Below are positions 34,594-46,800 of a stretch of DNA of 64,000 nucleotides, piece by piece. Within the stretch, counting starts at the first letter, position 1, and each line of letters starts with the position of its first letter. Both the position numbers and the translations under genes were made by a program. The DNA comes from Typhlomys cinereus. Its lineage: Eukaryota; Chordata; Mammalia; Rodentia; Platacanthomyidae. The DNA lies in contig JALPQD010000234.1 in the NCBI GenBank assembly GCA_023101885.1, positions 806,001 through 870,000 of the forward strand. The letters run 5' to 3'. A model generated the notes under the pieces. The model had not been told where the DNA came from and ran no database searches. It saw only the letters and a list, made by a program, of their open reading frames with translations.

Positions 34594-34923
34594 AGTGTCA
34601 TGGTTTGACGGAGAGAAGAACTCCATTGGTTCCTGTGTTTGAACTCTTGGTCCCCAGCTAGCAACACTTGGGAAGACTGGAGATGGTGGGAGGTAGGACT
34701 TATTGGAGGAAGTAGCTTGAAGTTCGATAGTGCGGCTTCACGTCTTTTCCTTCTTGTCTCCCTCTGTCTTCCTACGTTCCTACATTCTCTGCCTGCCACA
34801 GTGCCTTTCTTCCCACGACTGCCTTATCGCCTCTGGGACTGCAAACCAACAGAATAAACCCTTTCTCCTTTAGTCGCTTAGGTCAGGCTATCTCATCACA
34901 GCAATAGATGGGCTGCGAACACA
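34594..34923 (+). mobile_element. URR1-like hAT MITE (copy D)
   Basis: Starts TCATGGTTTGACGGAGAG, then GTGTTTGAACTCTTGGTCCC, GGAAGACTGGAGATGG, CTGCAAACCAACAGAATAAA and AGGCTATCTCATCACAGCAA, ending near the terminal region. This is the most complete copy of the family in the window. Confidence 0.7.
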
Positions 34924-35029
34924 GTTAGTACCACAGATAGAAACACAGGCTTTTTGCAGGGCAAACGGATGTGACCAAGTAGGTAGGAGTGGGGAATTGT
35001 TAGCTCAGTTCTTGGTTACACAGTTAATA

Positions 35030-35610
35030 CACACATCCAATTCAGATGTCTTTTAGGAACAGTGAAAAGTCCGCTGACTGATGAGCTGATAGTGGAAACG
35101 TCGTGCACACGTGAGGAACTGTCATTCAGCTACTGCAAATGACAGAACCAGCTTTACACAACTTGGATGGGACCGGAGACAATTATGAAATAAGTCAGGT
35201 GTAGGGAGACAAGCATTGTATGTTCCTGTTCATGTGTAAAATCTGAGAAAGCGGGTTTCACGGGAATGGAAAGCAGAATGGAGGGGCAGGAAGAGGAAGA
35301 GGGAGAAAAGTAGTCAACGGACAGTCATGGTTAGATGGAGCAAGAGTTCCGACATGCCCACGTGCAGAAAGAAGACCACACACCAAAACAGTGATGGGCA
35401 CATTCAAAAAGCTGAAGGGGGAATTTGAATGTTTTCAACCTGAAGATACAATAAAAGTCTGAGCAGAGAGACCTGTGTAACCTGATTTCACCATTACATA
35501 AAGTGTTACATGTCTCAAGACACCACCTAGTACTCTACTATGTTTGCATTAAATGTACAGATAGATACATTTTATGTACACAAAATGGATACGCTTCCAT
35601 GCCCATTTAA
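35030..35610 (+). mobile_element. L1MA-type LINE 3' UTR
   Basis: ACTTGGATGGGACCGGAGAC, ATTATGAAATAAGTCAGG, GTATGTTCCTGTTCATGTG, TGGAAAGCAGAATGG and CTGATTTCACCATTACATAA reproduce the known L1MA/MB 3' UTR order (ACATGGATGGAACTGGAGG, TAAGTGAAATAAGCCAGG, TGTTCTCACTCATATGTGG, GAGTAGAATGG, TGATTTGATCATTACAC). No open frame remains. Confidence 0.8.
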
Positions 35611-35786
35611 GAAACAACTATAGATAATGAAAAAAATCACATATGAGACTGTTGAAAAATTAAATTAAAGATGAAAAACATGAGCCTGGAAGTTTCTAGA
35701 GATGTAGCGTTGGAATAGCTGCCACCCACTACTGTGCAGCTCTTGTGTGGGCAAGGCGCTGGCCTACAGTTGTGGGCAAGGCGTAT

Positions 35787-36062
35787 CTCAGGACTGAGGA
35801 GATTCTTTAGTGGGCAAGGCACTTGGCACACAAGTGTGAGGTTCTCACTTTGGATCCACGGAAATCCAGATGCAGCAGCGTGTGTCCGTAACCCTGGAGA
35901 TCCTATGGAAAGATGGGTGACAGAAGAACCCCCAGATTATGGGCCTCCTAGTCATGTGCACACAGCAATAGGCTACAAGAGACCTGTCACAAGCAAGGTG
36001 GGAAGCAAGGACTCACACCAGAGATTATTCTCTGACCTACACACACACACACACACACACAG
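35787..36062 (+). mobile_element. B3/RSINE2-type SINE with (CA)n tail
   Basis: AGATTCTTTAGTGGGCAAGG head, TCCTATGGAAAGATGGGTGA, AAGAGACCTGTCACAAGCAA, GGTGGGAAGCAAGGAC, TTATTCTCTGACCTACACAC and CA tail (36039-36060) follow the rodent RSINE2-like long B2-superfamily layout. GTGGGCAAGGC is also repeated just upstream. Confidence 0.65.
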
Positions 36063-36102
36063 AGCCGGGTGGGATCTCAATGTTCTTAGCAACAAAAGAG
36101 AG

Positions 36103-36195
36103 ACTAGTACTATTATTATTATTCTCAATTTACATATTACAAAACTGAAGCTTAGGGATCCTAGTGATTTTGCTACAAGATACTAAATGGGAACA
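36103..36195 (-). repeat. MIR fragment
   Basis: TACTATTATTATTATTCTC, TTACAAAACTGAAGCTTAGG and TAGTGATTTTGCTACAAG match the reverse complement of MIR (known: ATTATTATCCCCATTTTACAG, GAAACTGAGGC, AAGTGACTTGCCC). Confidence 0.65.
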
Positions 36196-36375
36196 GAATC
36201 TGAGGAATACAGAATTTTAGTATGAATGGTTTATGTAGATTAGTATAAACTCAACACACACCTATTTCTTAACTGAGTTAGTCATATCACAGAAATCCAC
36301 GACAAAGAATGTGAAGACAGATGAAGAGGGTTTCAATACTGAGAGCCATATTTTTTAGAAATTAGAGAAGAAATA

Positions 36376-36450
36376 GACATGATGAAGCTGTAGCTCAGTG
36401 GTAAAGGATCTGACACACCCGAAGCTCCGAGTTTGTTCCCCACTACTGCA
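36376..36450 (+). mobile_element. ID-like SINE
   Basis: TGAAGCTGTAGCTCAGTGGT with A-box, GTAAAGGATCTGACAC, and a B-box region GAGTTTGTTCCCCACTAC. Short, diverged ID copy. Confidence 0.65.
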
Positions 36451-37800
36451 TAGGTGCACGGAACTCGGTCAATCCAGAGAGTTAGAGGAAGATTTGCCTT
36501 ATGTTGTTATTCTTATATATTTGTATTAGTTGGTGGAGGTTCCGGCCTCCGACAGCGGAGACACTTCAGCGATTCGTGGCCCCTCCTCCCGGACCCGCCC
36601 AGACAATCGCTTTGGTTCACAGTCCTGTGGACTGAAGGGTCAGTGGTCTTAATCTGCCTTTGGGTGGGGGTGGGATGTTCTCATTGGCGCTTGTTGGCTC
36701 AGCTTGGGTCACGTGGTCCTCGTAGGGCGTCCACAGGTTCCCGGTCTCGCTGGCTGAGCTGCATCGCCTCACAAATGAAGAGAGGAAAGGACAACTTGGA
36801 AGACTGTCTGCCAGGGTAGGAGAGTGGCACGTGGCAATTCTGCAGTCACATGAATGGCAGGGGGGGGGCAGCTTCTTATTGCAGGCAGAGAAAAGCCAGA
36901 AGGGATGAGAAGAGTAGATGGAAAGAAAGAATGGGCAGCTGCTCTGGGTGCTTCTGGGCCCCGTGGGACTAAAGACTTGAGCCTCCCCTTTCTACCTTTC
37001 ACAGCTTTGTCAAAGTCACATCCCCTGACCATGAGTGCGACCCTTCATCCAGCCACCTTGAGCATAGAGCTGGGGAGGGAGGGGCCCTCTACTTCACCTG
37101 CACCAGGCGGCTGCCACCTGCTTTCTTTTGTTGGTCTGACAGAATCTAGACTTTTCTAATGCTTCCAGCATCTTCCACTCATCGCGTCTCCCCAGGTCTC
37201 CAAGCGTGGCCCGCCATCCTGAGCAGCCCGGAGGGTCGCAGTAAAAAGCCTCAGGGTTCCTGTAAAACAGCATCACCGGTGGGAAAGCTAGGCTGTCTCT
37301 TCCCTGAAGGCCGCTCGCACTGCTTACCTTCCCCGGGTGTCCCGAGGCCCCGGGGACCAGGGAGTGAGTGAGTGATGCTCCACTGGAAGACAGATGACCC
37401 CACACAGTGCCAGGATCCGTGGGCGGCCCTGCAGCCCAGAAAGGCAAGAAAAATCTCTAGGCCACAGAAGAACATGTGGATGGATTCCGGATGTCAAAAC
37501 CTTCATGCTCCTGGAAGCCGCCATCCCCTTCCCGTCTTCCTTTCTTAGTTTGGAAATCCTTTCTTGTGGGGGGGGGGCTGAGCGACGAGGACCCCTGGAT
37601 GAGCCTTGGGTGGATGTCGTATGCACATCTCCATGCAGACAGATACTTAGCAGCTTTTCATCACCAATCCAACATGAGTGCTCAAAACCATCATTTCATT
37701 AAAATAAGCAGAGTCGCCTCCCGAGTCTCCCACTAAACAGCTGCACCCCGAACACTGGACCTGAGCAGAGATGGATGTGTGTCGTGGGGCAGAACTGCTG
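36451..37800. other. Unassigned GC-richer unique sequence
   Basis: No recognised repeat or gene. CpG is moderately raised near 36530-36780, weaker than in the 31-kb island. G9-type runs occur at 36861 and 37567. Open frames on both strands overlap and none is recognisable. Confidence 0.35.
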
Positions 37801-39160
37801 GGGTGATTTTCATTTCAGTAACCAAGAGGTTAAAAAGTAAAAATCGCCACTCCGAAGCCTTGTTAAAGGAATTAGTAATGGGATATGGGAGCATGTTATC
37901 TTTAATTTGTGGGCAGGAATCCAGACTCGATTATTAGTAACCAAAAATCCATTGCGTTTGGGAATTCTCAGAGCACTGGTGGAATAATTTAGGACGAACG
38001 CCTCTGCTTAATGGATCTTGGCACACCCGTGTTTTTATTTTTAAGAACAACATTTTCCCCACGCATGTGTTTTGCTGCTATTTATCAGCAAGCAGGTATC
38101 TCTCTCCCTACTTACTCTTCTGACGTGTTTCCCGCTCATGATGATCTGTCTACAACACACTGAAATTACACTGAAAGTCTATTTGCCTCTGAAAACGTTT
38201 TCACAATTAAAGCAAATCCTTCTGGATCCCACCCAAGAGAATTTAATGTCTGAGATGAAAATTACTTCTCCTTCCACGGTAGCGGAAGAATCTGGAGAAG
38301 ATTCAGGATCATAGGATTCTAAAGACGGCTTTATGGGACAGCGATGCTGAGTTCCCAGGATGCTTAGGAAACACTGCGCAGAGTATCATGTTCGCTTCGC
38401 TCATTTCGCCTTAACGACTCCCCAGGGACTTCTTATTAAGTGGGACAGGGGTGCCTATTGCTAAAGGAATGGTCTGAATGGAGGTCTTGGACAGAGAGAA
38501 AGCAGGTCAGAGTGCCCACTGTGGTCAGGGGCTATGTATACCCCGCCCTCAGCACTGGACTTTCTGGTTTTGATTGGAGGGCACTGAGAAGGTCCTATGA
38601 TATTGGTGGCAGTTGGCCAAGGAAATGAGTCAAGAAACTCTATGAGGTAATACAGCAGAGAAGCAATGTGTGCATTCCAGGCTCACCTGATTCTGAAAAG
38701 ACAAAAAAAAAAAAATCGCTGTTGCTTTTACAGAGAAAGTCAGAAACAAGAATGAAAACCAAAACCAGGACAGAGAGAGGGTCCTGCAGTGAGGGTCCTG
38801 AGTGCCAGCATGATCTGTCCCTAGAACAGGGCCTTGGATGGGTCTTCACGGATGCTGGGGACCTCGGGGAAGACCATGAATCCTTACCTGGGGTTTCAGG
38901 CTGTGACACCTGCTCACAGGAGGAAAAGAGGACTCTGCGTAGGGAAATAAGCCCCTTCCACCAGCACTCAATTTACTTGTTTGAAAAAGTAATTGGAAGA
39001 AAACAAAGAGATTCTTGTTCAGTAGGAAATTCAAAGCAATCCCTGCCAACTTTATGAATGATCAGGGCTCCACTTTCCATGTTGAAATCGCTGGCCCCAT
39101 TGTGGAGATCCATAAATTAAGCAGCTGGGATGTTGCTCTTTTTTTTTTTTTTTTTCTTTT
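37801..39160. promoter_or_regulatory. Candidate conserved non-coding elements
   Basis: Largely repeat-free. Texture typical of enhancers: AATTAGTAATGGGATATGG and ATTATTAGTAACCAAAAATC near 37870-37950, ATTACACTGAAAGTC near 38164, and AAAGTAATTGGAAGAAAACA near 38984 followed by AATTAAGCAGCTGGG near 39115. A poly-T run follows at 39139. No coding signal. Confidence 0.3.
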
Positions 39161-39955
39161 TGCAATTAAGCATGTAGTGCTCTCAATACACAATAGGTCC
39201 CTTAGAAGTGTGTCTAATCTGCCTTCTCCCATAAAAGAAAAAAAAAGGCTGGATGCAGGATCATAAACAAAGAGTCAGTAACAGTACATCTGTACAGAGT
39301 TATGGAGTTGAGTTCCAAGAGGATTTACATTGGGAAAATCCCCAAAGCAACAGAAGAGGCAAGCTCAGACGAGCCTGCGCTTCAGACAGCAGCAGAGCCG
39401 GCTCCCAAGTCGACATGAACATTTCAAAGGACTGAAAGGCTGTGTTTGACACACATAATTCACACTGCTCTGCCCACAATATCACAGGTCACTCTCAGCT
39501 GCTGCTTTGAGGCCAGCACTGAATAAATAATTTTTCTAATGTCGTATGCTCATTGACAGTGTACATATTCTTTTTTTTTTCAAAATTCTGACCAAGAACT
39601 TTATTTATGATTTCCAAACTTCTACCAACTCAGCAAGTCTCTGACTTAATCTGTTTTTTTCTTATTTATTTTTCTACTTTTACAAGCCTATTGAGTATTC
39701 ATCCAGCTTTCTTCCCTCCCCCCTCCTTCCATTCCCTCCCTTGCCTTCGCCATTCCCATCCAGTATATTGTTGCTACACTAGACTCACCTGCCTCAGATC
39801 CTGCCAACCATGTTGACCTTCAGGAAGCAGCTTTCCCCCACAACAAAGAAGTCTCCAATGAGACTTTTATCCCTTCACACTCTTAACCAAACCTGGGACA
39901 TTTACCAGTGTTTCATTTAGTTTTTAGTCTAAGTGGCCCCATCAATATCTTTGCT
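39161..39955. other. Unassigned sequence
   Basis: AT- and C-rich patches (CCTCCC run near 39715-39740). No gene is recognised. Confidence 0.35.
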
Positions 39956-40175
39956 CCATTTTAACTAATTTTATTTTATTTCATTTGTCTAGACAAGGAA
40001 CATGCTTTTGGGTCACACGCGTAAAAAGACACACAAACAGGAGGGAGATGGACAGAGAAGAAGGATTGTAGTGAGAAAAGGAGGAAGGGAGATTGGGGCT
40101 TACAGTGTAAAAATACTATAAATTCACTGTATTTAAGTACAAAACTCTAAAAGAATAAAAAAAAATTTTAGAAAG
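39956..40175 (+). mobile_element. Rodent L1-type 3' end fragment
   Basis: GGACAGAGAAGAAGGATTG, then AAATACTATAAATTCACTGT, then GTACAAAACTCTAAAAGAAT and an A-rich end match the known tail of rodent L1 3' UTRs (order: ACTATAATTCATTATATAC, GAAATTGTCAAAGAATAAA). Confidence 0.5.
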
Positions 40176-41091
40176 AAAAGAACAGAGATATGTGGTAACT
40201 AAAGTCATGGAATCAAGACTTTCAATCAATTTTAGTTCATCTTCGCCTCCTCCTAACAGGACAGGTAGCAACAAGAGCATTCTAAGGGGACAAAGCTCCA
40301 CTGTGTTTATCCCTTCACACCTGTGTTTACCTGCGCTAAGAGGTGCCAGATACCCCTTTGTCAGACATGGCGAGCTCCACCAACCTGCTTGTCATTTTGG
40401 GGGGGGGGGCGGGTGGGATTATGGTCTTTTCTTTTCCAAAGAAGCTTTCGTTCTCCAGTGTTGAAGACTGAGCCAGACATGAATGGAATCAGAAATGTTC
40501 CAAGTCAGTCATCGTGGGGCTGAACTTCTAAACCTAAGTGGTCGAAATAACAAGTTAAGAATGTCAAGTAATCCTCTCCGTGGTTCCCAGAGAAAGGCTC
40601 CATTCTTCTTTCTTCGCTGCGGACTCACCCTAAGCCATCCCCAGAGCAGGTAGCCAGCCCACCTCAGGTTGGGGTTTACTCCTTCCCCTTGGGCTGTTCA
40701 GGAAAATATTTGACACCGCAACGCTGACGATTCAGCAGTCGCTGAACTGAATTGCAAAAGCCCCTGTGCACCGCCTGCCGGTTCAGAGACTCAGAAAAGC
40801 CATAGCTCATAAGTACATGTCTCTTAATGTCCAAAGACAACACCTCAGGTCATGGTTCTTCTCCAAGACACGCCGAGAGGCTGGAAGACAATAGACATTC
40901 CTTCGGACTCCTAAAACCACAGATTCACAGATCGGCTGTCTTACAAAGTCATTCAAGGAAGCCAAGGGAGATATTCGTGTGTCTACGCCTTCTTTCTTTT
41001 TTGCTTTAAAGAGAAGTTGATGATGATACCTTTCTCATATTTTGTGTTTAAAACTTTATTTCCCTAAAAATATCCCGATTACGGTTACTTG

Positions 41092-41092
<1 letters not shown>
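40176..41092. other. Unassigned sequence
   Basis: No gene. A G10 run lies near 40399. No recognisable repeat. Confidence 0.4.

Positions 41093-41140
<48 letters not shown>
41093..41140. repeat. (CT)n microsatellite
   Basis: Nearly pure CT dinucleotide run with no adjoining SINE recognised. Confidence 0.97.
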
Positions 41141-41146
<6 letters not shown>

Positions 41147-41488
41147 GTCTTATGTAATCTATTCTTGATTCTGAGTCAGCCTGCCAAGATATTTCATTGC
41201 TAAAGGCACATATTTGTTTCTGAAGAGTTCCGTTTATGAAAATAAACCATTTCCTCACTTGGGATATTTTCTGAGAACTGAACGTTCCCTTCCCAGCACT
41301 GCTTCCCGCCTCCTGACTCCATCATTCCTGGTGACGCTCTTATCCTATAGTCTTCTTTACTTTCATGGAGGAATCCAACGTTTCCACACGGTTTGGATTT
41401 CTTGGCAGATGTTCGCCTGTTCATTTAAACAGAGGCCACTAAAAAGAGTAAAAACAAAGCAAAACAAAGCAACGGTTTCTGTGCTACC
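41141..41488. other. Unassigned sequence
   Basis: No feature recognised, apart from a short AAACAAAGCAAAACAAAGCA repeat near 41453. Confidence 0.4.
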
Positions 41489-41822
41489 ATCGTGGTTTGA
41501 GTGTGAAATGCCCACCACAGAGCGAGTGTTTGAACCCTTGAAGCTCCGGCTGCTGGTCTCGATCCTGGAAGACTGGACACTTTAGGAGCTTCACCCTTAG
41601 GAAGGCGCGGCCACTGGAGCTGAGTCTTCAGCTTCACAGTCGTGCTCCGTCTCCTCTCTGCTTCCTGTCTGCAGATTCATGTGAGCAGCTGCCACATCCT
41701 TCCGTCTCCATGTCTGCCACGGGTGATGGACCTTATCCCCCAAACTGTAAACCAAACAAACTTTCTTCTTACGTTGCTGCCGTCTGGTGTTTTTGTCACA
41801 AGACAACAGCAACCAATGCAGC
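41489..41822 (+). mobile_element. URR1-like hAT MITE (copy E)
   Basis: CGTGGTTTGAGTGTGAAATG start, GTGTTTGAACCCTTGAAGC, GGAAGACTGGACACTTTAGG, CTCTCTGCTTCCTGTCTGC, AAACTGTAAACCAAACAAAC and TTTGTCACAAGACAACAGCA: the full ordered block series of the family. Confidence 0.68.
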
Positions 41823-42475
41823 TGGCAGCATTTTGTCAGTTTCTTTCTGTCTTTCCCCCTTTCCTCACAATACAGAGGCATTTGTTTTCTCTCAACACTG
41901 CACTTTAAGAGCATTCGTTTTCTTTGAAACCAGGAGTATAAGGAACATATGCACATCTTAGTTCTCACCAGCAGTTTTCTCATCTGATTCCACTGTGCCA
42001 ACTCCTCAGGTCTGAACCTGGACATGCTACAAGGTAACGGCTGCATACGGAATACTCCTCATATGTCTCTTCTTGTGGGATTTGAGGTTTCTTTTCTAAT
42101 TTCTCACTGTTAGGACAAATGCTGTCATCAAACACTTGTTTTAGTGTGGTACTCCTTCACATTGTACACTTGACACTTGTCAATACTTGCTTCCCAAAAG
42201 CCTGTACTTATCGATACTCTCCAGGGTAATTCCTTTCATGCAATTGCAAAGTTAGAGACTGAAGCTGGATACTTTTCTTTGTGTGGTTTTCTTTGACAAC
42301 TAGAAACTCCAGTTCTTCCTCATATGGGATCAGTTTCCCCCCTTTGCGTTTATTGAGTGGTCATCATTTTTCAGGTTTTGTGTATGAAATCCTCAGGAAT
42401 AGGAAGAGTAACAATTTCAGAGTAGTAGCTTAGAATAGACAAAACAATGCCTAATTCTTTTGGGGGTATACAATG
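41823..42475. other. Unassigned unique sequence
   Basis: No gene or recognisable repeat. Confidence 0.4.
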
Positions 42476-42697
42476 TATGTGTGTGTGTGTTCCTATTTGC
42501 ACAATGTGCAGCACAGTACATGTGCACAGATGTGTGAATAGATATGTGTGTATGCATGTTCACATGTATATACATACATGAATATGGGTGTTTGCCTATG
42601 TGCATGTATGTGCACCAGGATGCATGTGCAAAAGTGTGTGAACAGATGTGCATGTTCGTGGGTGTGCACGTAGGTGTGTCTGTTCATGTGTGCGTGC

Positions 42698-42728
<31 letters not shown>

Positions 42729-42830
42729 CACGTGCACATACGGAGCAGAGGTCAGGCATTGCTGCTCAGGAGTGCCACCCAACATACATTTTGAGACAGT
42801 GTCTGTTGCTGCTTACTGAAGCTCTTCGGT
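42476..42830 (-). mobile_element. RSINE2-like SINE with long imperfect GT/TGCA tail
   Basis: The left part (42476-42725) is degenerate TGTG/TGCATG. The right part carries GGAGCAGAGGTCAGGCATTG and TACATTTTGAGACAGTGTCT, matching the reverse of the RSINE2-type element seen forward at 35.8 kb. Frames encoding His/Thr/Cys here are tail artefacts. Confidence 0.55.
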
Positions 42831-44398
42831 TTTCCTTTCCTAGCGACCAGCTTGGATGAGTCATTGTGTGTCTTTGCAGACTTGCTGTGTCGTGTTTGGG
42901 CCAAATCCGGGTGAGCATATTGTATGCTTTCATGGCCTCAGTGGTGTTCTCAGAGTAAACATGCTCTAGGACCACTGACCAACCCTTAACTTTTTGACAT
43001 TGACATACAGAGAGCTGAGAAAATACGGACAAATAAAGAGGAAAGCACAAGGAACAATCAACTTCCAAACTTGAGATTGTTATTAAAATAATGTGTTTCC
43101 CAAATAACTACCTTCCGTGTTTCCATGCTCTCTTTAAGTATAGGGTGTGCCTGGAGGAGTGTCTCAAGCAGAAGCCGTGATAGGTGGTTGCGCTTCCAGA
43201 AGCTTCTGCATGATGAGCCGAGTGCTTCGCCTGGCACCTCTCCTGGACCTGCCTTTGATATTCAGGTGCTTGTTTGCCCACAACTCCGCAATTATTGTTT
43301 GCAAATGAAAAATATCTCTCCCTGCTACTTCCACCTCATTTCACCCTTGATTGTTAGAAACATAATAGAGAACAAATCTGGACGTAAACAAGGCTGAGAG
43401 AGAGCGTGCTTGGAAGAACCCGTGGGTCTGCAAGTCTGGCGTCGCAGAGGGGCAGGACGGGTCGCCTGAGGACAAGCTGTGACCTGCATGTGCGGGGTGC
43501 GAGGACACTGGCTGGCTACAGTGTGCAGTCATGGCCGCTTCACAGACCCTGAGAGGAACCTGGCAGAGTAAACTCAGGTGCCCATGTGCTGAGCCCAAGA
43601 GCGGTCTGCTCCTTCTCTTTCTGCAACTTCTTTGCTTTCAACCTGGACCATCTGGTTCTTCAAGGGCTGGCTAGATGATTCTAGCTAATTGGTTAAATGG
43701 GATCGTCGAATGATTTGAATGCCTAGTAATGCCTTAATGTGTACCTGCCCATGTTTCCCTAACAGCCTAGTGGTTTTAGCACTCAGGGCCCCAACTCAAG
43801 AATGTGGCTTTGGATAAAAACCTAGAGAATGAGAAACACGTGTTGCCCACAGGTGATAGTCTTCTCCGTGGTGAAAAGTTTCTTCTAGGCTTTCAAATTT
43901 CTACAAGGCTCAGTTGACCTACAGAATAATTATTTGCTTCTCCAAGACATCATGGATCTAATTATAATTGTTTAATTATGTATGTAGTTATAGTTAATAT
44001 TTGTTAGGAGAGAAAGATGACAATGTAGGACTTAGGCTAAAATATCTGGAAGAATCACTTTAACTCTTTATTTCAAAGCATTTGATTAAAAAATCACAGC
44101 TGTTCATTCACACTTGAATAGATTTTTTTTTAAGGATTAAGGTACAGTTTATTAGAGGAGAGAAAGAATGGAACTCACGGACTCTAGATGTGGAGTGCTA
44201 TGAGGGGTAAGGATGCCCTGAAGAACTTACTTTATTTATATATTTTTTCAGTCCTAAGAGTAGTTCTTTATTTGTATGGAAAGACACATTTTGGTGAAGT
44301 AGAAAACATTCATTATTCTGCCAGTTCCTAGCAACATGGTCTTGGATTTGCTTTCCACTTCTCAGAGCCTTAGTTAACCATGACTATCAACAAGAACG
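42831..44398. other. Unassigned unique sequence; possible MIR remnant 44300-44395
   Basis: No gene supported. ATGGTCTTGGATTTGCTTTC, then TCTCAGAGCCTTAGTTAACC near 44337-44380, faintly resemble the MIR head. The rest is unassigned. Confidence 0.35.
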
Positions 44399-44718
44399 GT
44401 GGGGGTTGCTTTGCGTGCATGTATATGTATGTGTATGTGTGTACATGTATGTCCTGAAGCATCTGTCCATGTGTTTGCATGTGGATGTCAACAGTGGATA
44501 TCAGGTATAATCCTTAGCTATTTCCCACCTTACTGTTTGAGAAATGGCCGGAACATGCCATTTTATGTGACGGTAAGGCCCCTGGGATCTGTCTGTCCCT
44601 CCAGCTATGCTGAAATTGTAGATGCATGTCTCCATTTCTGGTTTTTACATGCATACTTGGGATCCGAATCCCATGCTTATATAGCAAGCAGTTTATCGTG
44701 AGCCCCTCACTCCCGTCC
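44399..44718 (-). mobile_element. RSINE2-like SINE
   Basis: Tail-like TGTATGTG run, ACTGTTTGAGAAATGGCC, then CTGGTTTTTACATGCATACT, TGGGATCCGAATCCCATGCT and GCAAGCAGTTTATCGTGAGC: reversed B2-superfamily order ending in box B and the acceptor-side head. Confidence 0.62.
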
Positions 44719-45810
44719 TCAGAATTGATCCAAAGTCTAATCCAGAGAGCATGGGTGGGCGTGTCCTTCCGTTCGGCTCACATGCACTTTGATAGGCTGT
44801 GGAGGAGAGAGCTGCCTATGAAAACTGCAGTTTGAAAAAAGAAGTTGGGAAATCCAGACACCCTGCAGCGACCTTACTGTTCAACACGAATAATTACAAC
44901 AAAAGTTTCCGACACCATAAGGTTCGATTTATAAAGTATCTCTGGATAAATTTTCTTAGTGTCAAAAGGCGAGGGACTTACCTTTTAGGCATCACGTTCA
45001 CCTGCAAGTGGCTTCTTCGAGCGTCTGCCCGTCAGGAGAACCAACTTGCTGGTGTCTGCCAGGGTCCTCTGGGAAGCTGAAAGATGTCACTAACCTCTCC
45101 TTACCTTCACGCTTCAGTCTGGGAAGGTTCTGGTCTGCGGAGGACGCTCCCTGCGCGACGCAGCATCCCAGCGGTGCTCAGCGGATGGTGGCTCTTACCA
45201 AGTTCAGACCGACACTCAGAAACCATGTCTCGATTTCAGTCTTGATGCCTGGGTTATTTAGACTTGATTACAGGAAAACGCACCACTACTACGATATGGA
45301 ATAAGTTGTTTTGCAAGACAGAACTTTCTCTTTTGTAGAAAGATGAAGAGAGTATTTATGTGGTTTAAGATGAAATCTCTCAGTGATCTACCCAATCACT
45401 GAATTCACCTTGAAGATCAGATTGTTTTCTTCTAAGCACTTGAAATAGATTCCAAAGGAGTGGACATAGACCATGTCATTGTCCCCACTTGATGCAGAGA
45501 GAGGACTCCGCAGTTGCTTTGGTCAGCTGTTGGGGTATTAATCTGCAAACAGGTTCACTTTTTGGGGAAATGATCCTTATTTGAAGGGTTCCTGGCACAA
45601 CCTTTTCCACATAGCCCTGGGGAGAATGCCTGCCATGGCTCTGGGTTCACGAATAAGAAGCCCACTGGGCACCGGAGTAACAGTGGTTGAATACTTTCCA
45701 CCAGGAAGAGTTGGGCTCTTTTCCATCCAGGGAGGGCATTTCACCCATCGGCTCCTTTGCCACCTACATGGTGGAAGGGTTGGTACAGCCCTGAGTGTAA
45801 GCACTTTCAG
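44719..45810. other. Unassigned unique sequence
   Basis: No gene or recognised repeat. A short CpG-rich patch lies around 45130-45185. Confidence 0.4.
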
Positions 45811-45864
45811 AGATTTTTTTTTAGTATTTCATTTACTTATTTGAAGGAGAATGGAATGAGGAGG

Positions 45865-45912
<48 letters not shown>

Positions 45913-46095
45913 TAGAAGAGGCATGCATGGCATGGCGCGTGGGTGGAGCTCAGAGGACACCTATCTGAAGTCGCTTCTCTCCTTCCACCGTGTGGGTTTC
46001 TGGAGCTTGTAGGCAGCTTGAATTCAAGCTTGAACTTGAGGCATAACAAGTTTGCGATCAGGTGCCTTACCCACCGAGCAGCTGCCCCCCTCCCA
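45811..46095 (-). mobile_element. B3-type SINE with (GA)n(CAGA)n tail
   Basis: TATTTCATTTACTTATTTGA tail, GA/CAGACAGA run (45867-45913), GAGCTCAGAGGACACCTATC, CTCTCCTTCCACCGTGTGGG and GTGCCTTACCCACCGAGCAG give a complete reversed B3 layout. Confidence 0.8.
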
Positions 46096-46440
46096 CCCCC
46101 ACAGGTGAGGTCTCAATGCAAATTCAAGGGTCTGATTTTTTTTCCCTGCAAGGTCTGCTGAAATGTAGAGGATTCTGAGAAATTGCCGGCTAAAGTTGAT
46201 GGACGATGCGACGGGACTTATTAGAGACGAGCCCACAAGGTTGGCAGTTAATGATGGGTAGAGTCGTAATGGCTAAAGACGGGAAGATTTGGATTTCACA
46301 GGTCTCAGTGAAGACCTTCCTAGCTTAGACACGGGGTGCAGAAAATGGTTCCCCATCCTTTATCCTCGCTTTCAGATCTACAGCATAGAAGATCACTTCT
46401 CACCTCTGCGGGCTGGTAGGAACCAATGAGTTAATAGAGA
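46096..46440. other. Unassigned sequence
   Basis: No feature recognised. Confidence 0.4.
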
Positions 46441-46800
46441 AAGTCAAATCCCAGACTATTTTGACATGAAATAGACTGAAGTTTCTTTATGTCCGTTTCT
46501 CTAGGTAAACTTTTCCCTCATTTAATAATCGCCTTCCCTTCCCCTATTATGGGCTGCCAGAAAGAATGCTATTTGAGGCATAATAGAAACTCTTTCTCAG
46601 GAATTCCTCCCACCGAGAACAAAGGCCCCAGCACAAGGACCTCTATTCTCAGGCCATCATTATCCCCGGTGTCTGGCTGACGTGGAGCAAGCGCGGGGCC
46701 ATATTTGAATGGTCCGCTATTTCCTGCAGCAGCTGCGGAGGTCAACGTGACACTATTGGCCATGAAAAGTATCTTCTGTTGGATCTTGAAAGGCCTTAAC
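46441..46800. promoter_or_regulatory. Candidate conserved non-coding element
   Basis: Repeat-free, balanced-composition block with runs such as CCCTCATTTAATAATCGCC, GGGCTGCCAGAAAGAATGC and CTATTTCCTGCAGCAGCTGC (E-box CAGCTG). The texture resembles conserved enhancers; this is not proven from one sequence. Confidence 0.3.
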
